This document shows, in pieces, positions 54,755 through 64,000 of a stretch of 64,000 nucleotides of DNA. This DNA is from Leptidea sinapis (taxonomy: Eukaryota > Arthropoda > Insecta > Lepidoptera > Pieridae), in the NCBI RefSeq assembly GCF_905404315.1, contig NC_066269.1, forward strand, positions 4,836,001-4,900,000, read 5' to 3'. Position 1 is the first letter of the stretch, and each line of letters starts with the position of its first letter. The translations under genes were made by a program, and so were the position numbers. The notes beneath the pieces were generated by a model. That model was not told where the DNA came from. It worked only from the letters and a program-made list of their open reading frames with translations, and searched no databases.

Positions 54755-54790
54755 AAAGGAAAACAATAATATCGAGTATGTTTACGTTAC

Positions 54791-54906
54791 CTTGATTCTC
54801 AATCGTTGATCGACACAGTCCTTCAAAGCACCCAAAGGACCCTGCATTCTCTGTATTCGCGTGAGAACATTCTTCTCTTTGAACTCTCTTTTGACCGGCA
54901 TCACAG
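54791..54906 (-). CDS. LSM11: LSM11 exon upstream of the Sm fold
   Basis: Acceptor AGTTTATTTGCAG ends at 54907 and donor ATCAAG|GTAACG begins at 54790. After two leading bases the frame reads VMPVKREFKEKNVLTRIQRM, with core NVLTRIQRMQGPLGALKDC, then VDQRLRIK. This matches the NVLTRM...GPLG.L..C region that directly precedes the Sm1 motif in LSM11 proteins. Length is 116 bp and exit is phase 0, as needed by the exon at 28087. The upstream exon must end one base into a codon. In known LSM11 proteins the part before this exon contains the segment that binds FLASH; it was not found here. Confidence 0.88.
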
Positions 54907-55030
54907 CTGCAAATAAACTTTAAATTTACTATATCATATCTGACTGTAGTTACATATTCCAAATACATTTGAGCGCGATTTACAAACTTTACATTAACAT
55001 TACATAAATTAAAAAAAAAACATGGGATTA

Positions 55031-55184
55031 ATGACAAAAATTAAATTTGAAAACAAAGTTTATGAACGATGCGGGACCCGAACCCGCGGCCTCTTTCGTT
55101 CCGTGCGAACGCTCTTCCACTGAGTCAACCGTTCGAGTGGCGTAAAGTTTATAAATCTTGAAATGTCTTTGTTCAACTCTGTTT
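55031..55184 (-). repeat. tRNA-derived SINE copy
   Basis: Minus order: CAGAGTTGAACAAAGACATTT, box A GACTCAGTGGAAGAGCGTTC, CACGGAACGAAAGAGG, box B CGGGTTCGGGTCCCGC, ATCGTTCATAAACTTTG. Confidence 0.85.
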
Positions 55185-55261
55185 ATTTGTGTAATTACAT
55201 AACTTATTAGTATGACTCTCGTAGTTTTTATGTTTCAATTGACACCAACTTATTTTTTTAT

Positions 55262-55391
55262 ACAACTCCCAACTTAATGTCCGGCAACGCATCTCTTGAC
55301 CACTAGTGTTGCGGATGTCAATAAGCGTTTGCTTCACCACTTCCTATTATGTGAGTCTATTGCCCGAATGTCCCCTGTTATAAAAAAAAAG
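55262..55391 (+). repeat. LINE 3' tail fragment
   Basis: TTAATGTCCGGCAACGCATC, CTAGTGTTGCGGATGTCAAT and ATGTCCCCTGTTATAAAAAAA follow the order GGCAACGC..., GGTGTTGCAGATGTC..., GCCCCC-TATTATAAAAAA of LINE tails. Confidence 0.65.
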
Positions 55392-55407
55392 ATCTTAATT
55401 GTAGAGT

Positions 55408-56246
55408 TATAGCCTAAACACACGATCGGATTTGGTACGGCGAAACCATCGGACGCGGTCTGGTAGCGGACCATATTCGATGGTATGTCGCATTGTGCAT
55501 CATACAAAATTATTGAAGTTATACTTCTTTTGGCGCGATGGAGAAAAATTATGAGAGTTAATTTTTAGGATGCGCGCGCACACCGACACCTGAATTCTAC
55601 ATCGTGAAGTTAGTTCTAGGTGGCACGAAAGTCGATAACTATGTTCAAATTGTATATTCTAGTATTTTTATACTTAGAACACGTGTTTCGTAACAGTACA
55701 ATTAAACAGTGTGAATAAATAAATATTATTTTGGTGTTTTTATTAAATCAATTTCATATACGACGGTGATAGTATTCACTAATAATTTATTAGCATATCT
55801 ATATATATTGAAAATTAGTGATAAAACTGATTTGAATAAACTGTTTTGAGTGAATTTATAGATTTGAGGTTAATTGTCAGCATGTATAATTTATTAACAT
55901 CGTCAATTAAAAATTATTACATTATTATCTAAAAAAATATTTATTTTTTCGTTTTGTTTTATTTCTGGTATATTAACAAATTTTATGTATAAATAAAAAA
56001 AAAAAAAAAATTCTATACTTGTTTATATTACCTTAAATGCTGAGTGTTTATACTATCTTTGATCTTAACTATTTGTTAAAATTTGATTTATTTTTCCATA
56101 CGCCAAAGAAGTATACACGTGTACATAAGTACAAACACTCTTTTTTTATTATTATTACCGTCCGCACCGTACTGAGTACGACGCCGGACCAATTGGTGCG
56201 AGTCGCACACCGGACATAGCTAATACGACCATCTGTTTAGGCTATT
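55408..56246. mobile_element. MITE family B copy with a roughly 620-bp insertion
   Basis: Left end TATAGCCTAAACACACGATC to about 55526 and right end from about 56150 (CCGCACCGTACTGAGTACG) to GACCATCTGTTTAGGCTAT together match the 225-bp copy at 39977. The intervening block is not in that copy and includes GGATGCGCGCGCACACC and a 17-base A run near 55993. Confidence 0.6.
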
Positions 56247-56249
56247 ATA

Positions 56250-57170
56250 GCTACACGAATAATTATAGGTGGTTAGGTATACAGTGGAAGAGAGGGGATG
56301 ACTAATTGAGTGGGAAAATAAAATAGTAGAATAAGGGTATATACTCAAGATGAGCCTATATTAGAATTGACAATGAAATGCTAGGATGGTTTGAACATCA
56401 GTTCATTATGTAGCGCAAAGATATGAAAATAGACTATAGGAACCTGAATGGTAATGTTGTATGAGACACGCCTGCACAAACAATTGTTCCATTAGAAGCA
56501 TTCCAGAGTCCGATGTAAAGCAAATGATCGTAATAATAGTTAAAGATTCTTAATAAAAATATCTTGATAATGTGTATTTTAAATTAAGAAAAAAATTAAA
56601 TTTTATGATAATTTTTGTATTTGTTTTAAATGATAAAAATAGACTTGACCTCTGATATGCCAATACTTCCCGCGCGCCCACAGAAGCCATCTACTGAGGT
56701 GTTTTGGCGCCAAACCCGACGTCGGCCACTTGAGACGCTATCCCACTTGTGTTTAAAATAGTATATGCGGTTTATGTTACGGTTTACTAGATAAAGAAGC
56801 TTGGTTATTGCAAAAAAACGTGATTTATGATAGATTCGTGCTGTGATATCGCCGCTCTTTCAGAGTTAATAATCGCATGACATTTTGTAGTTACCGAATG
56901 ATAAAAAGAATAAAACTTCCTTAGATCGAATACTATGAACCATCCCAAAAAAAATAATTTAACAAACAGTTAATCTTGATAACTTATTATCTTCAGAACA
57001 CAATTAGTGATTTCGACGCAGTGGGCTAAGACAATGCACGGTGGAGGTTGATCTCACATTTGTCCATTCATTTCGAGAGGCCGAGTATGTAAGGTTAATT
57101 CAGAGATAATAAATCTTGCATGAGGCCACATATGATGCCGACCATTTAGTCTACTATTATGTATCTGCTA
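56250..57170. other. No gene recognised
   Basis: AT-rich sequence without recognised repeats. No LSM11 5' exon could be identified here on the minus strand despite looking for an FDPL..AL-type motif. Confidence 0.35.
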
Positions 57171-57174
57171 AGGC

Positions 57175-57600
57175 TTGAGTGCAAAATTCAAAGAAATTAA
57201 CATCTTGACTGTTGCTTCTCAATATATTCTTGATAATGTAATGTATGTTCATAGGCACATAAGTGAATTTGCCAGAAACTGTCATAACCATAATGTTAAC
57301 ACCAGGAACACACATAAGCTTATAATGCCAACTACTCGACTAAGTCGAGTTAGCAATTCTTTTGTGGGGCGATGTATATGCTTTTACAACAGGATCCCAA
57401 AAAATGTTCAAAGCAAAAGTATTACGTTATACAAAAGAATTGTTAAAAAACGTTTGTGTGGTAAAGGTTACTGTAATTTGTTGCGCCCATTCTTCTCAGG
57501 CCTGAGGCATTCATTTTGGAATGGGTGGTAGTTTTTTTGACTTTCGATAAGTGATTTCACATTCTATTTTGAATAAAAAATATTTGAATTTGAATTTGGG
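57175..57600 (+). pseudogene. Best-preserved LINE C-terminus and 3' UTR of the TTTGAATTTGAATT family
   Basis: In frame: INILTVASQYILDNVMYVHR, NVNTRNTHKLIMPTTRLSRV, SNSFVGRCICFYNRIPKNVQ, KRLCGKGYC, then CTTCTCAGGCCTGAGGC, AATGGGTGGTAG and AATATTTGAATTTGAATTT. It defines the motif order used to recognise the other fragments. The upstream part is truncated. Confidence 0.85.
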
Positions 57601-57689
57601 GAATTTTAGTATTAAAAATATTATTAAATTTCCGAAATTTGTAAAATCGTCATATTTTTATTACTCCTTCTAAAGAGAGAAAAATACAA

Positions 57690-57870
57690 ACGAGCTTATG
57701 ACCACCTGAGGTTAAGTGATCACAGCCCACGGAATAACAGGAGCATTACTGGAGTATAAGGTGATTGTATGCGCTTTCTTTTTAAAGGTCGTATCGACGC
57801 GTGAACTCCGCGCAAAACTCAGTCCTTATAACCTAAACACATGATCGGATTTGGTTGGGACGTCAAATAC
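57690..57870. repeat. LINE tail (minus) followed by a MITE B end fragment
   Basis: 57690-57800 reads on minus with GTGATCACTTAACCTCAGG, a LINE tail. 57827-57860 (CTTATAACCTAAACACATG, ATCGGATTTGGT) is the left end of MITE family B only. Confidence 0.6.
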
Positions 57871-58518
57871 TAAATGCCTTACACGAGTAAGTAAAAAAAA
57901 ACTACATACATATAGTACAATACAGTAGATGTATCAATCCACACATACCGTATATAAAAATAAAGGCATTACGCGAGCATTTTATTAGCTGTTACATAAA
58001 AAAATATAATAACTTTCAACTATAATAACGGTTCGATGCCCGCATTACCGATGAATATTAGTACAAATCCTAAAAGTTAATATTATGACAAAATTTTAAA
58101 ATTTCATGACTTCATTTAGCTTCCGCGAACTCTCGTGCGGGCATTGAGATTTCTTGGACTTGTTATTGCGATTTTAAATCACCGCAAACAACTCACGCCA
58201 AAAACCCGCACTCAGACAACAAAACAAAGAAAAAAAAACAAACATTTCACGTCCCTTATAAAACGTGGCAGAAGTATTTTCACAGGTGTTCATATTGTTA
58301 ATGCAAGTGCATTGACTCGTGCGAGTCGCGATACTTCAGCGTTTTTATTCACATTGATTGTAAGTAATTACCAGCGAACAGCTGACATCATAATGGATGT
58401 CATTGTTTAACGAGAACCATCAAGTCGCAAAGTCATTTTCGTCAATCACTTACGTTTTTACTAAATAAAAATTAACACAGCATCAAACTTGTCTTAGCAT
58501 TTTCTTTTAAAGTGAAAC
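57871..58518. other. No gene recognised
   Basis: A 91-codon frame (58135-58410, plus) has no motif. No shared repeat was seen. Confidence 0.35.
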
Positions 58519-58888
58519 TTAGATTAACGATTGGTTCCCACTGCGCTCCAACTAGATACCGCAGGCGTAGCCGCAAAGTGCAGCAAGTAATACTACGCCC
58601 AAGTGGGCGTACTCGAGCCATTGTCGAACAGCCGGATTTCGTAGTAAACTTTGTAAAAATAATACTACTAATAGAAATAAGAAAGACACTGGGATCACAT
58701 ATCATCAGTAAGTAATTTGTATTTTATTAATTTCAATATAAAATAACACGAAGCGTATGTTACAAAATTTGAAAGATGCCATTGAGCGTCAAGATGTCCG
58801 CACACAAGCATCTTAATAGTTGCCGTAATAAAAAAGCTATTGTCCGTAAGTAGTGCGGTATCTAGCGGAGACCAATCCTTAATCTAAG
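58519..58888. mobile_element. MITE family A, second copy
   Basis: Left end CTTAGATTAACGATTGG and right end CCAATCCTTAATCTAAG. The flanks both read GTGAAA (58513-58518 and 58889-58894). The interior (CGCAAAGTGCAGCAAGTAAT, TTGCCGTAATAAAAAAGCTA) is collinear with 8806-9220. The right terminal repeat has lost GTTGGAGCGCA. Confidence 0.85.
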
Positions 58889-58914
58889 GTGAAACTTTAA
58901 TTACATCGCCACAA

Positions 58915-59080
58915 TTTTTTTCGCCCATCTATCGCATGTCGCATTACTATCGGCCGCGGTACTCCAGGGCCGATTGTAGTAGGGGTGAAGTTGTATCATT
59001 AATTTCAACTACTGCTCTTAAGTCAGTTTGGCCTCGCGGTCTAAGGCACAAGTTTTAAGCTCTGGTTCCCGAGAAGGAGA
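58915..59080 (-). repeat. Interspersed repeat shared with 29640-29770
   Basis: CATCTATCGCATGTCG, GGCCGCGGTACTCCAGGG and TTTTAAGCTCTGGTTCCCG are the reverse complement of the plus-strand copy. Confidence 0.6.
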
Positions 59081-59599
59081 GTAGGTATATTCGCTTTCCT
59101 TTCCTATCTAACTGTATCTTCCTTAGAGATGTTTATCTCTCTCGCATTTTATGTCTATATGCTATAGTATATTGTAAATCTATAGTGTTTACAATGTAAA
59201 TTTACCTTATAATAAATGAGTAAATTTAAAAAAAAAATTAGAAAGGCTGTTCGATCGTTGGGCTTTGGCTACATTCTTCTTTTTGGGACATCCTGTATAA
59301 CGTATACATATGCTCTGTAATGGATATTTACCTAAAATAGGCTCTCTCCGTCTAAAGCCTTCCTTTCATACAAAACAGAATTGTTTCAAAATGACACTGA
59401 TGTCCCAATCTTTAAAAACATTGTTAACATTTACAGAAAATGTGCAGTAATTATTTTCAATGAAAACTTTCATGTGTGTGTGATGTAAAAGTATTTACAC
59501 GTTCAAGATGATAAGCGGCTTTAGAAACTATTAGAAATCGTTTATTACAAATTATTATGAAAGCCGAGTGGTGGGACTTGTGTCACAAAATAAATTCCG
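59081..59599. other. No gene recognised
   Basis: Rather AT-rich; a donor-like TTTAG|GTAAAT on minus (near 59334) is not backed by a convincing open frame. Confidence 0.35.
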
Positions 59600-59810
59600 G
59601 CGGGACAGCCACCAGTTGAAGGGAGTTGCAGGAGAGATTCTACATTTCATCAGATTTCGTTCTACATCTTACGTACAACTCCTCCAATTGTGAATCTAAA
59701 CCATCCTCGAATTCACTTGAACACACACAGAAAATTTCATTCAAATCGGTCCAGCCGTTTAGGAGGAGTTCACTGTCAACACACGTACAGAAGAATTATA
59801 TATATAAAGA
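59600..59810 (-). mobile_element. Helitron-like element, 5' end portion
   Basis: On minus it begins TCTTTATATATATAATTC (with T outside at 59811), then GTTGACAGTGAACTCC and AAACGGCTGGACCGATTTGA. This is the standard 5' head. The 3' hairpin and GGGTCAGCTAG end were not found. Confidence 0.65.
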
Positions 59811-60189
59811 TAGTAGGGTGATTTTAGGACGGTACGTTTAAAAACATCGCGTACCACTCAGTCACATTATCTGTGCAATCCAATGCGCATTATTCAAATT
59901 GTAGGCGAATTTGTTATGAAGATCTATCACGAGATACCCAAACGGCGGTGCATACATAAAAAATAGAAAACATAATTCAAAAACTTTATATTCAGTAGGA
60001 GCGCTATTTTGATTTCTTGCCAATGTAAAAATTATTCTAATATTTGTTAAAGAGTTCAGTGCTATATGCTAATAAATGTTTCAGTGCCAAATTTCCATTG
60101 TCTCTATCTGGCCAAAACTTTCATTTCCTGTGTAATTCTGCTGTAATTTGCCAGCGCACTTAACAATAACTACAATTAACTGACTAGGC

Positions 60190-60480
60190 ATGTGCAAAAT
60201 AGCAATGTAGACGATAAATCTATGCACGCAACTCTCTCGGTGGTACCAGGGCGGCATGGATTGCAGGCGGTCGCCGCTCGCGAATTACTTTCACTCGACT
60301 ATCCCCGGGCGGGGGGCGGTGACCGCGGCGGGGTCGTCGCCCGCTCGCCGACTGTCGAGCGCGGGAAACGCCATCAAGCCATTCAGAAAAGCGCGCCAGC
60401 GGCCATGTTTACACAGATGCGCGCCGAAACGCGTTCATTGCATCACTTCCGTTTGTTCCGTTTCAACCTTATTACGTAGA
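60190..60480. promoter_or_regulatory. CpG island with a GCGGCCATG motif
   Basis: The most GC-dense block in the window (CCCCGGGCGGGGGGCGGTGACC, GCGGCGGGGTCGTCGCCCGC). It is followed by GCGCGCCAGCGGCCATGTTT, which on either strand fits the GCCAT core bound by YY1/Pho-type factors. The overlapping open frames on plus are likely composition-driven. It lies about 5.3 kb upstream of the first visible LSM11 exon on that gene's strand, so it is one candidate for the LSM11 promoter, among others. Confidence 0.4.
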
Positions 60481-60683
60481 CGTAACACGTGCTCATTCAC
60501 TTTTTAACATATCTATTATTATTCATACCATACTGTTTATATTATGATTATAATATAACAGCATTCAATCGTGAATTGGGGAGTAGGAACAACTTATCAA
60601 AACATTGATAGAAATTTTAAAGATAGAATTCCGAATTCCATTTTTCAAAAATAATTCCACTAATATCAATCACCCGTCAAACC

Positions 60684-61262
60684 TTAGACTATGAACGCGG
60701 CATAGACAAGAGTTTTCCATAAATAAGTTCGTGATCTATAAAGCCTGGTGTGAACGACCGACGCTCCAGGGTGCAAGACTCGCGTCCCACTCGCGTGGAA
60801 AGCGGTTATGCAACGCGAAAGTCGGTGCGATTCTCGAGCGGCGATCGATGCGAGATATCTCGACGCCCGAGCTATTTCGATGCGTAGATGATAACGAGCC
60901 CGTGTTCCAACACAATATTGTGATAATGAAAGTAGTTTACAACTGAACGGATTAATACAGGCCGGATTATTCCGGTTTCGTTTTATTTTCGATATGTTAC
61001 TAAACAGATTACTGACACAGTAAATATGGCTCAAGGCTGAGCGCACTTCAGAGGTAACTCGGAATATTCCAAAAATAACAAGCGTAAATTTGGTACAGAT
61101 GGAACCAAAATAAATCATAACATATAAATTAATTCGCAATGTTAAAATTGAAAAAAAAATTAATGTTGGAAATTTTTTATGAAAAAAATTGAGAAACACC
61201 TGAGCCAGAGGACCACTTTTTTCCATTTTATGAATTTGACAATTTAAATCTATGTTAAACAT
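60684..61262 (-). other. Longest open frame in the window (192 codons), unassigned
   Basis: The frame is open from an ATG at 61262 to a stop at 60684. It joins an AT-rich, hydrophobic first half (FSILTLRINLYVMIYFGSIC) to a GC-richer, arginine-rich second half (SRYLASIAARESHRLSRCIT). Composition changes abruptly near 60930 and there is no domain. An antisense frame of 71 codons overlaps. The GC-richer block 60735-60930 may be a repeat or promoter. I think a chance frame is more likely than a gene. Confidence 0.2.
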
Positions 61263-61506
61263 AAAAAAAAAAATAAAGGATATCTATTTGTGCGCTTTTT
61301 GTGTTTTATTGAGGCACTTCTTCTTGTTTTATTTTATATTACTGTGTTATTAATAAAAGCTGGAAGTATATATAAAAGCTAAAGTTATTCCTTAAAAACT
61401 TTTTGGCTTACCTTTTTGTCACTACAGTATTACATGACAGGGAGAAGTAATTTTAAACTTGAAGTAAATTTGCGTTTATTAATAGGACAGCTATAGTTTT
61501 ACACTT

Positions 61507-61810
61507 TTTTTATAAATATATGAGACAAGACAAGTAGGACGTTCAGTTGATTGTATTAGATACGCCCTGCCCATTACAGTGCAGTGCCGCTCAGGATTCT
61601 TGAAAATCAAAAAACATCCTAAGTGACAATACAGTTGCGCTCGTCACCTTGAGACATAAGATGTTAAGTCTCATTTGCCACCTAGCTACGGCGCCCTTCA
61701 GACCGAAACACAATAATGCTTACACCTTACTGCTTTACGGCAGAAATAGGTGCCATTGTATAATATGCCCATTAAGCTGGCATCCTGTGCAAAGGAGCCA
61801 ACCATTGATG
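61507..61810 (-). repeat. SINE-A copy
   Basis: Plus view: CTTTTTTTATAAATATATGAG to AAAGGAGCCAACCATTGAT. The CAGTAATTTCA stretch before CTAGCTACGGCGCC is deleted and the outer end is diverged. Confidence 0.85.
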
Positions 61811-61931
61811 TACATTTACTCTACATAGTTAAGTTCCAACAGCAATCGCCAAAAATGACTTTCATTACCATTCGCTCACTAAATGGTATAAACTATAACA
61901 GAAACCTTTATTACGTGTAGTATATCAATAA

Positions 61932-62265
61932 CTAGCTGACCCGGCAAACGTTGTTTTGCCATATAAAGTATAATTCACGCGATAGTTTTATAAGTAATAA
62001 AATATTGCCTATATTATAGCCTGTACATCATTTTGTTCTATTGTCAATAGTTTTTGCAGCGCACGCAAAAATAGGTTTTCGATTTTACACCTTGTGTTAC
62101 AAAACAGCAATTTTATTACGGATCCCTAATTTTGAACATAGCCTATAGCCTTCCTCGATAAATGGACTACCCAACACTGAAAGAATCATTCAAATCGGAC
62201 CAGTAGTACCAGAGATTAGCGCGTTCAAACAAACAAACACTGCAGCTTTATAATATTAGTATAGA
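61932..62265 (-). mobile_element. Complete Helitron-like element, second subfamily
   Basis: On minus it starts TCTATACTAATATTATAAAG and ends GGCAAAACAACGTTTGCCGGGTCAGCTAG. The hairpin GGCAAA/TTTGCC is different in sequence from other copies but keeps the fold. Flanks are T (62266) and A (61931). The length is 334 bp, and the body (GTTTGTTTGTTTGAACGCGC, ATCTCTGGTACTACTGGTCC) differs from the other copies. Confidence 0.88.
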
Positions 62266-62660
62266 TATATCGGCAGACCACACAGCGCTGTTCCAGTCAT
62301 CTGTTGCAGAACACGGCACGAAGGCATAATAACCAATGACGTCACTAATTAAACAATGATTCTATCTCGAGTCTAAACCAGTTCAGTTTAGGTTTGCATT
62401 GCACAAACACACCGCAAACATGGAGTGGCCAGCTGCGCTCGTTTACTATACCACTCACTTTCTCGCGCCATTTTTGTCGAAATTGCCAAGAAAATGTTCC
62501 GATACAAACTCACCAAATCGGTGATTCAACTATTTGTTATATTTAAGTATTCTCGGTGATACTAATTTAATTTGTACCAAAATTTATGGTCGATATGGGA
62601 TACGCCCCAACGCTCTTTAAAAAAGTCAATTTCTTCAGCAGTTTATCAACTTTAATGTCA

Positions 62661-62931
62661 ATGGGAGGCTAGATTATGGGTACGACCCCTATTTCTGCTG
62701 TGAAGCAGTAATGTGTTTCGGTATGAAGGGCGCCGTAGCTAGTGAAATAACTGGGCGAATGAGACTTTACATCTTACGTCTCAAGGTGACGCACGCAGTT
62801 GTAGTACCGCTTAGAATTTTTAGGAATTCAAGAATCCTGAGCGGCACTGCATTGTAGTGGGCATAGCGTATCAATTACCATCAGCTGAACGTTCTGCTCG
62901 TCTCGTCTCTGATTGTCATAAAAAAAGGCTT
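62661..62931 (+). repeat. SINE-A copy
   Basis: Starts AATGGGAGGCTAGATTATGG, lacking CTCCTTTGCACAGGATGCCG, and ends CTGATTGTCATAAAAAAAGG. The CATTACTGTG block is reduced. Confidence 0.85.
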
Positions 62932-62937
62932 CAAATA

Positions 62938-63076
62938 ACAGGCATCCTGTGCAAAGGAGCCTCCAACTGGTGCAAAGTAGATGATGAAGGATTACTACCG
63001 TAGTTTGTGGTTTTATAGAAATTATGACGTTTATAGATTTTTACATATTATACATGGTACGAGAAATATTTCTTGT
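62938..63076. repeat. Inverted copy of the 38926-39060 segment
   Basis: GGCATCCTGTGCAAAGGAGCC (SINE-A 5' end in minus orientation), AACTGGTGCAAAGTAGATGATG, TACTACCGTAGTTTGTGG and CATGGTACGAGAAATATTTC. It includes the SINE-A 5' end and its flank together. Confidence 0.8.
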
Positions 63077-63090
63077 TTCTCTCATAAAAA

Positions 63091-63245
63091 AAAGATCCTG
63101 TAGATGGCACCACAACCCGAGAGTTGAACAAACATACCAAGATTTATGGATCATGCGACATTCGGACGGTTGCTTAGTTGGTAAGAGCGCTAAGGCGTGA
63201 TCCAAGAAGCGCAGGATTGAATCCCACATCGTTAATAAATTTGTA
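63091..63245 (+). repeat. tRNA-derived SINE copy
   Basis: GATCCTGTAGATGGCACCAC, AACCCGAGAGTTGAACAAAC, GTTGCTTAGTTGGTAAGAGCG, AAGCGCAGGATTGAATCCCAC, ATCGTTAATAAATTTG. Box B is damaged (GGATTGAATCC). It belongs with the 50068 copy by the region between the boxes. Confidence 0.8.
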
Positions 63246-64000
63246 AATTAATGTATATTTAATATATAATATAATACTTAGTTAATTTTAATAACATGGA
63301 GAGGATCTTCATATTATTCATCATAAACTCTGAAAAATCTAACATCAAACGAAAGAAATAAACAATTTGCAAAAAAGGCAATAACTTTTTCAGCCTTCTA
63401 TGTGCTATAGACAAATTTTATAGGCATGTTATGATTTAGGTCAAAATAAAAATATAAACATGGCTGGGTCTCATGTGTAAGCATGTAGTGTCCGAGACTT
63501 GGGTGTAAAACTAATCGTATTTCTCTCCCTGCCTACTCAAATTTGTTACGAATTGCAGTGCTGGATATTCGTACTAGGAAAGAACTCAGTTCAGATATCG
63601 ACAGGCCAAGGTCCTCTAGCAGGTTCTGCACTTCTAGCTCATATAAGTTTACCATGCATCCGTTTCGAGTTAAGTCATTTGACCTAATCTACTACTATAA
63701 AAAAAAAATATAAAAACAAGTATTATACTTGTTTTTTTTATAGTTTCGTCTTATGGTAGGTTTGTTTCCCGTAGAACCATGCGTTCAGTAATATTTTGTA
63801 CTGTTGATTTGTTAGCTAGTTTTTTTTCGAGTGATTAAGTATCGTCCAATCAGTTGTCGCTTTTTTATAATTTTCTATAAAGGCTTTCTTTAATAAAATT
63901 TATTCTCGTGTATTTGTGGTCCATCCTTTATATCCTTTCTAGCTAGTAGACACGCAATTTAATCGTAAATTATATTTTTAGTTAAAAAGTAAATTCAAAT
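63246..64000. other. No gene recognised; AT-rich hairpin 63714-63734
   Basis: AAACAAGTAT, T, ATACTTGTTT forms a perfect 10-bp stem inside longer A/T-tract arms (CTATAAAAAA ... TTTTTTATAG). A 62-codon frame at 63499-63687 has no motif. Confidence 0.45.

Larger units (their letters stand above)
28088..54790 (-). other. Large LSM11 intron (about 26.7 kb)
   Basis: It is bounded by donor ATCAAG|GTAACG (54790) and acceptor TTGCAG (28088). Codon phase is 0 on both sides, and the protein reads continuously from the RLRIK end of one exon into VVVRS of the next. It contains most of the repeats in this window and the plus-strand candidate exons at 28670 and 46464. No other LSM11 coding block was recognised inside, and none is needed for continuity with relatives. 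Confidence 0.75.

Noticed and set aside
58135..58410. 91-codon plus frame
   Set aside because: Lysine/threonine-rich low-complexity composition, no domain, no splice context.
1..64000. CRISPR array, prophage, bacterial operon or integrated virus
   Set aside because: No regularly spaced repeats, no operon-like coding density and no capsid or polymerase frames of viral type; repeats are scattered transposable elements.

Overview
The window is eukaryotic nuclear DNA, AT-rich and packed with decayed mobile elements. The repeat set is the one I associate with moth and butterfly genomes: Helitron-like elements ending in GGGTCAGCTAG, tRNA-derived SINEs, and RTE- and Jockey/CR1-type LINE fragments, one kind with a TTTGAATTTGAATT tail. 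I therefore read it as lepidopteran. There are no bacterial-style operons, rRNA genes, functional tRNA genes or CRISPR arrays. Most short open frames are chance or LINE debris.  The one host gene I can name is LSM11 (the U7 snRNP Sm-like protein used in histone mRNA 3' processing), on the minus strand. Three coding exons are visible: 54791-54906 (the conserved segment before the Sm fold), 27940-28087 (Sm1 motif) and 25662-25819 (Sm2 motif and stop). They join in frame, phase 0 and then phase 1, across introns of about 26.7 kb and 2.1 kb. The N-terminal exon or exons were not found and may lie beyond 55 kb or outside the window.  On the plus strand, partly inside and antisense to the large LSM11 intron, several short segments have good splice signals and one open frame: 15590-15822, 17800-17939, 46464-46509 and separately 28670-28741. 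The first, second and third are phase-compatible. They may belong to an unrecognised host gene; this is inference.  The rest is repeat landscape. About 18 copies or pieces of an A-tailed, roughly 320-bp SINE-like element (called SINE-A here) and about 11 copies of a tRNA-derived SINE whose tRNA-like part lies internally are scattered throughout. There are also two copies of a second tRNA-derived SINE, seven Helitron-like copies, two copies of a 40-bp-TIR MITE, a second MITE family, a foldback family, one non-autonomous hAT element with recognisable transposase remnants, and many 5'-truncated LINE ends. Small GC-rich islands (near 1.3, 3.9, 6.3, 10.8, 18.4, 33.2, 46.0 and 60.3 kb) are promoter or first-exon candidates. 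Edges of repeats are read by eye and may be off by some tens of bases unless termini are stated.  The most unusual structure is a 34-bp near-perfect palindrome inserted cleanly into a SINE-A copy at 39155-39188 and flanked by an 8-bp target duplication.
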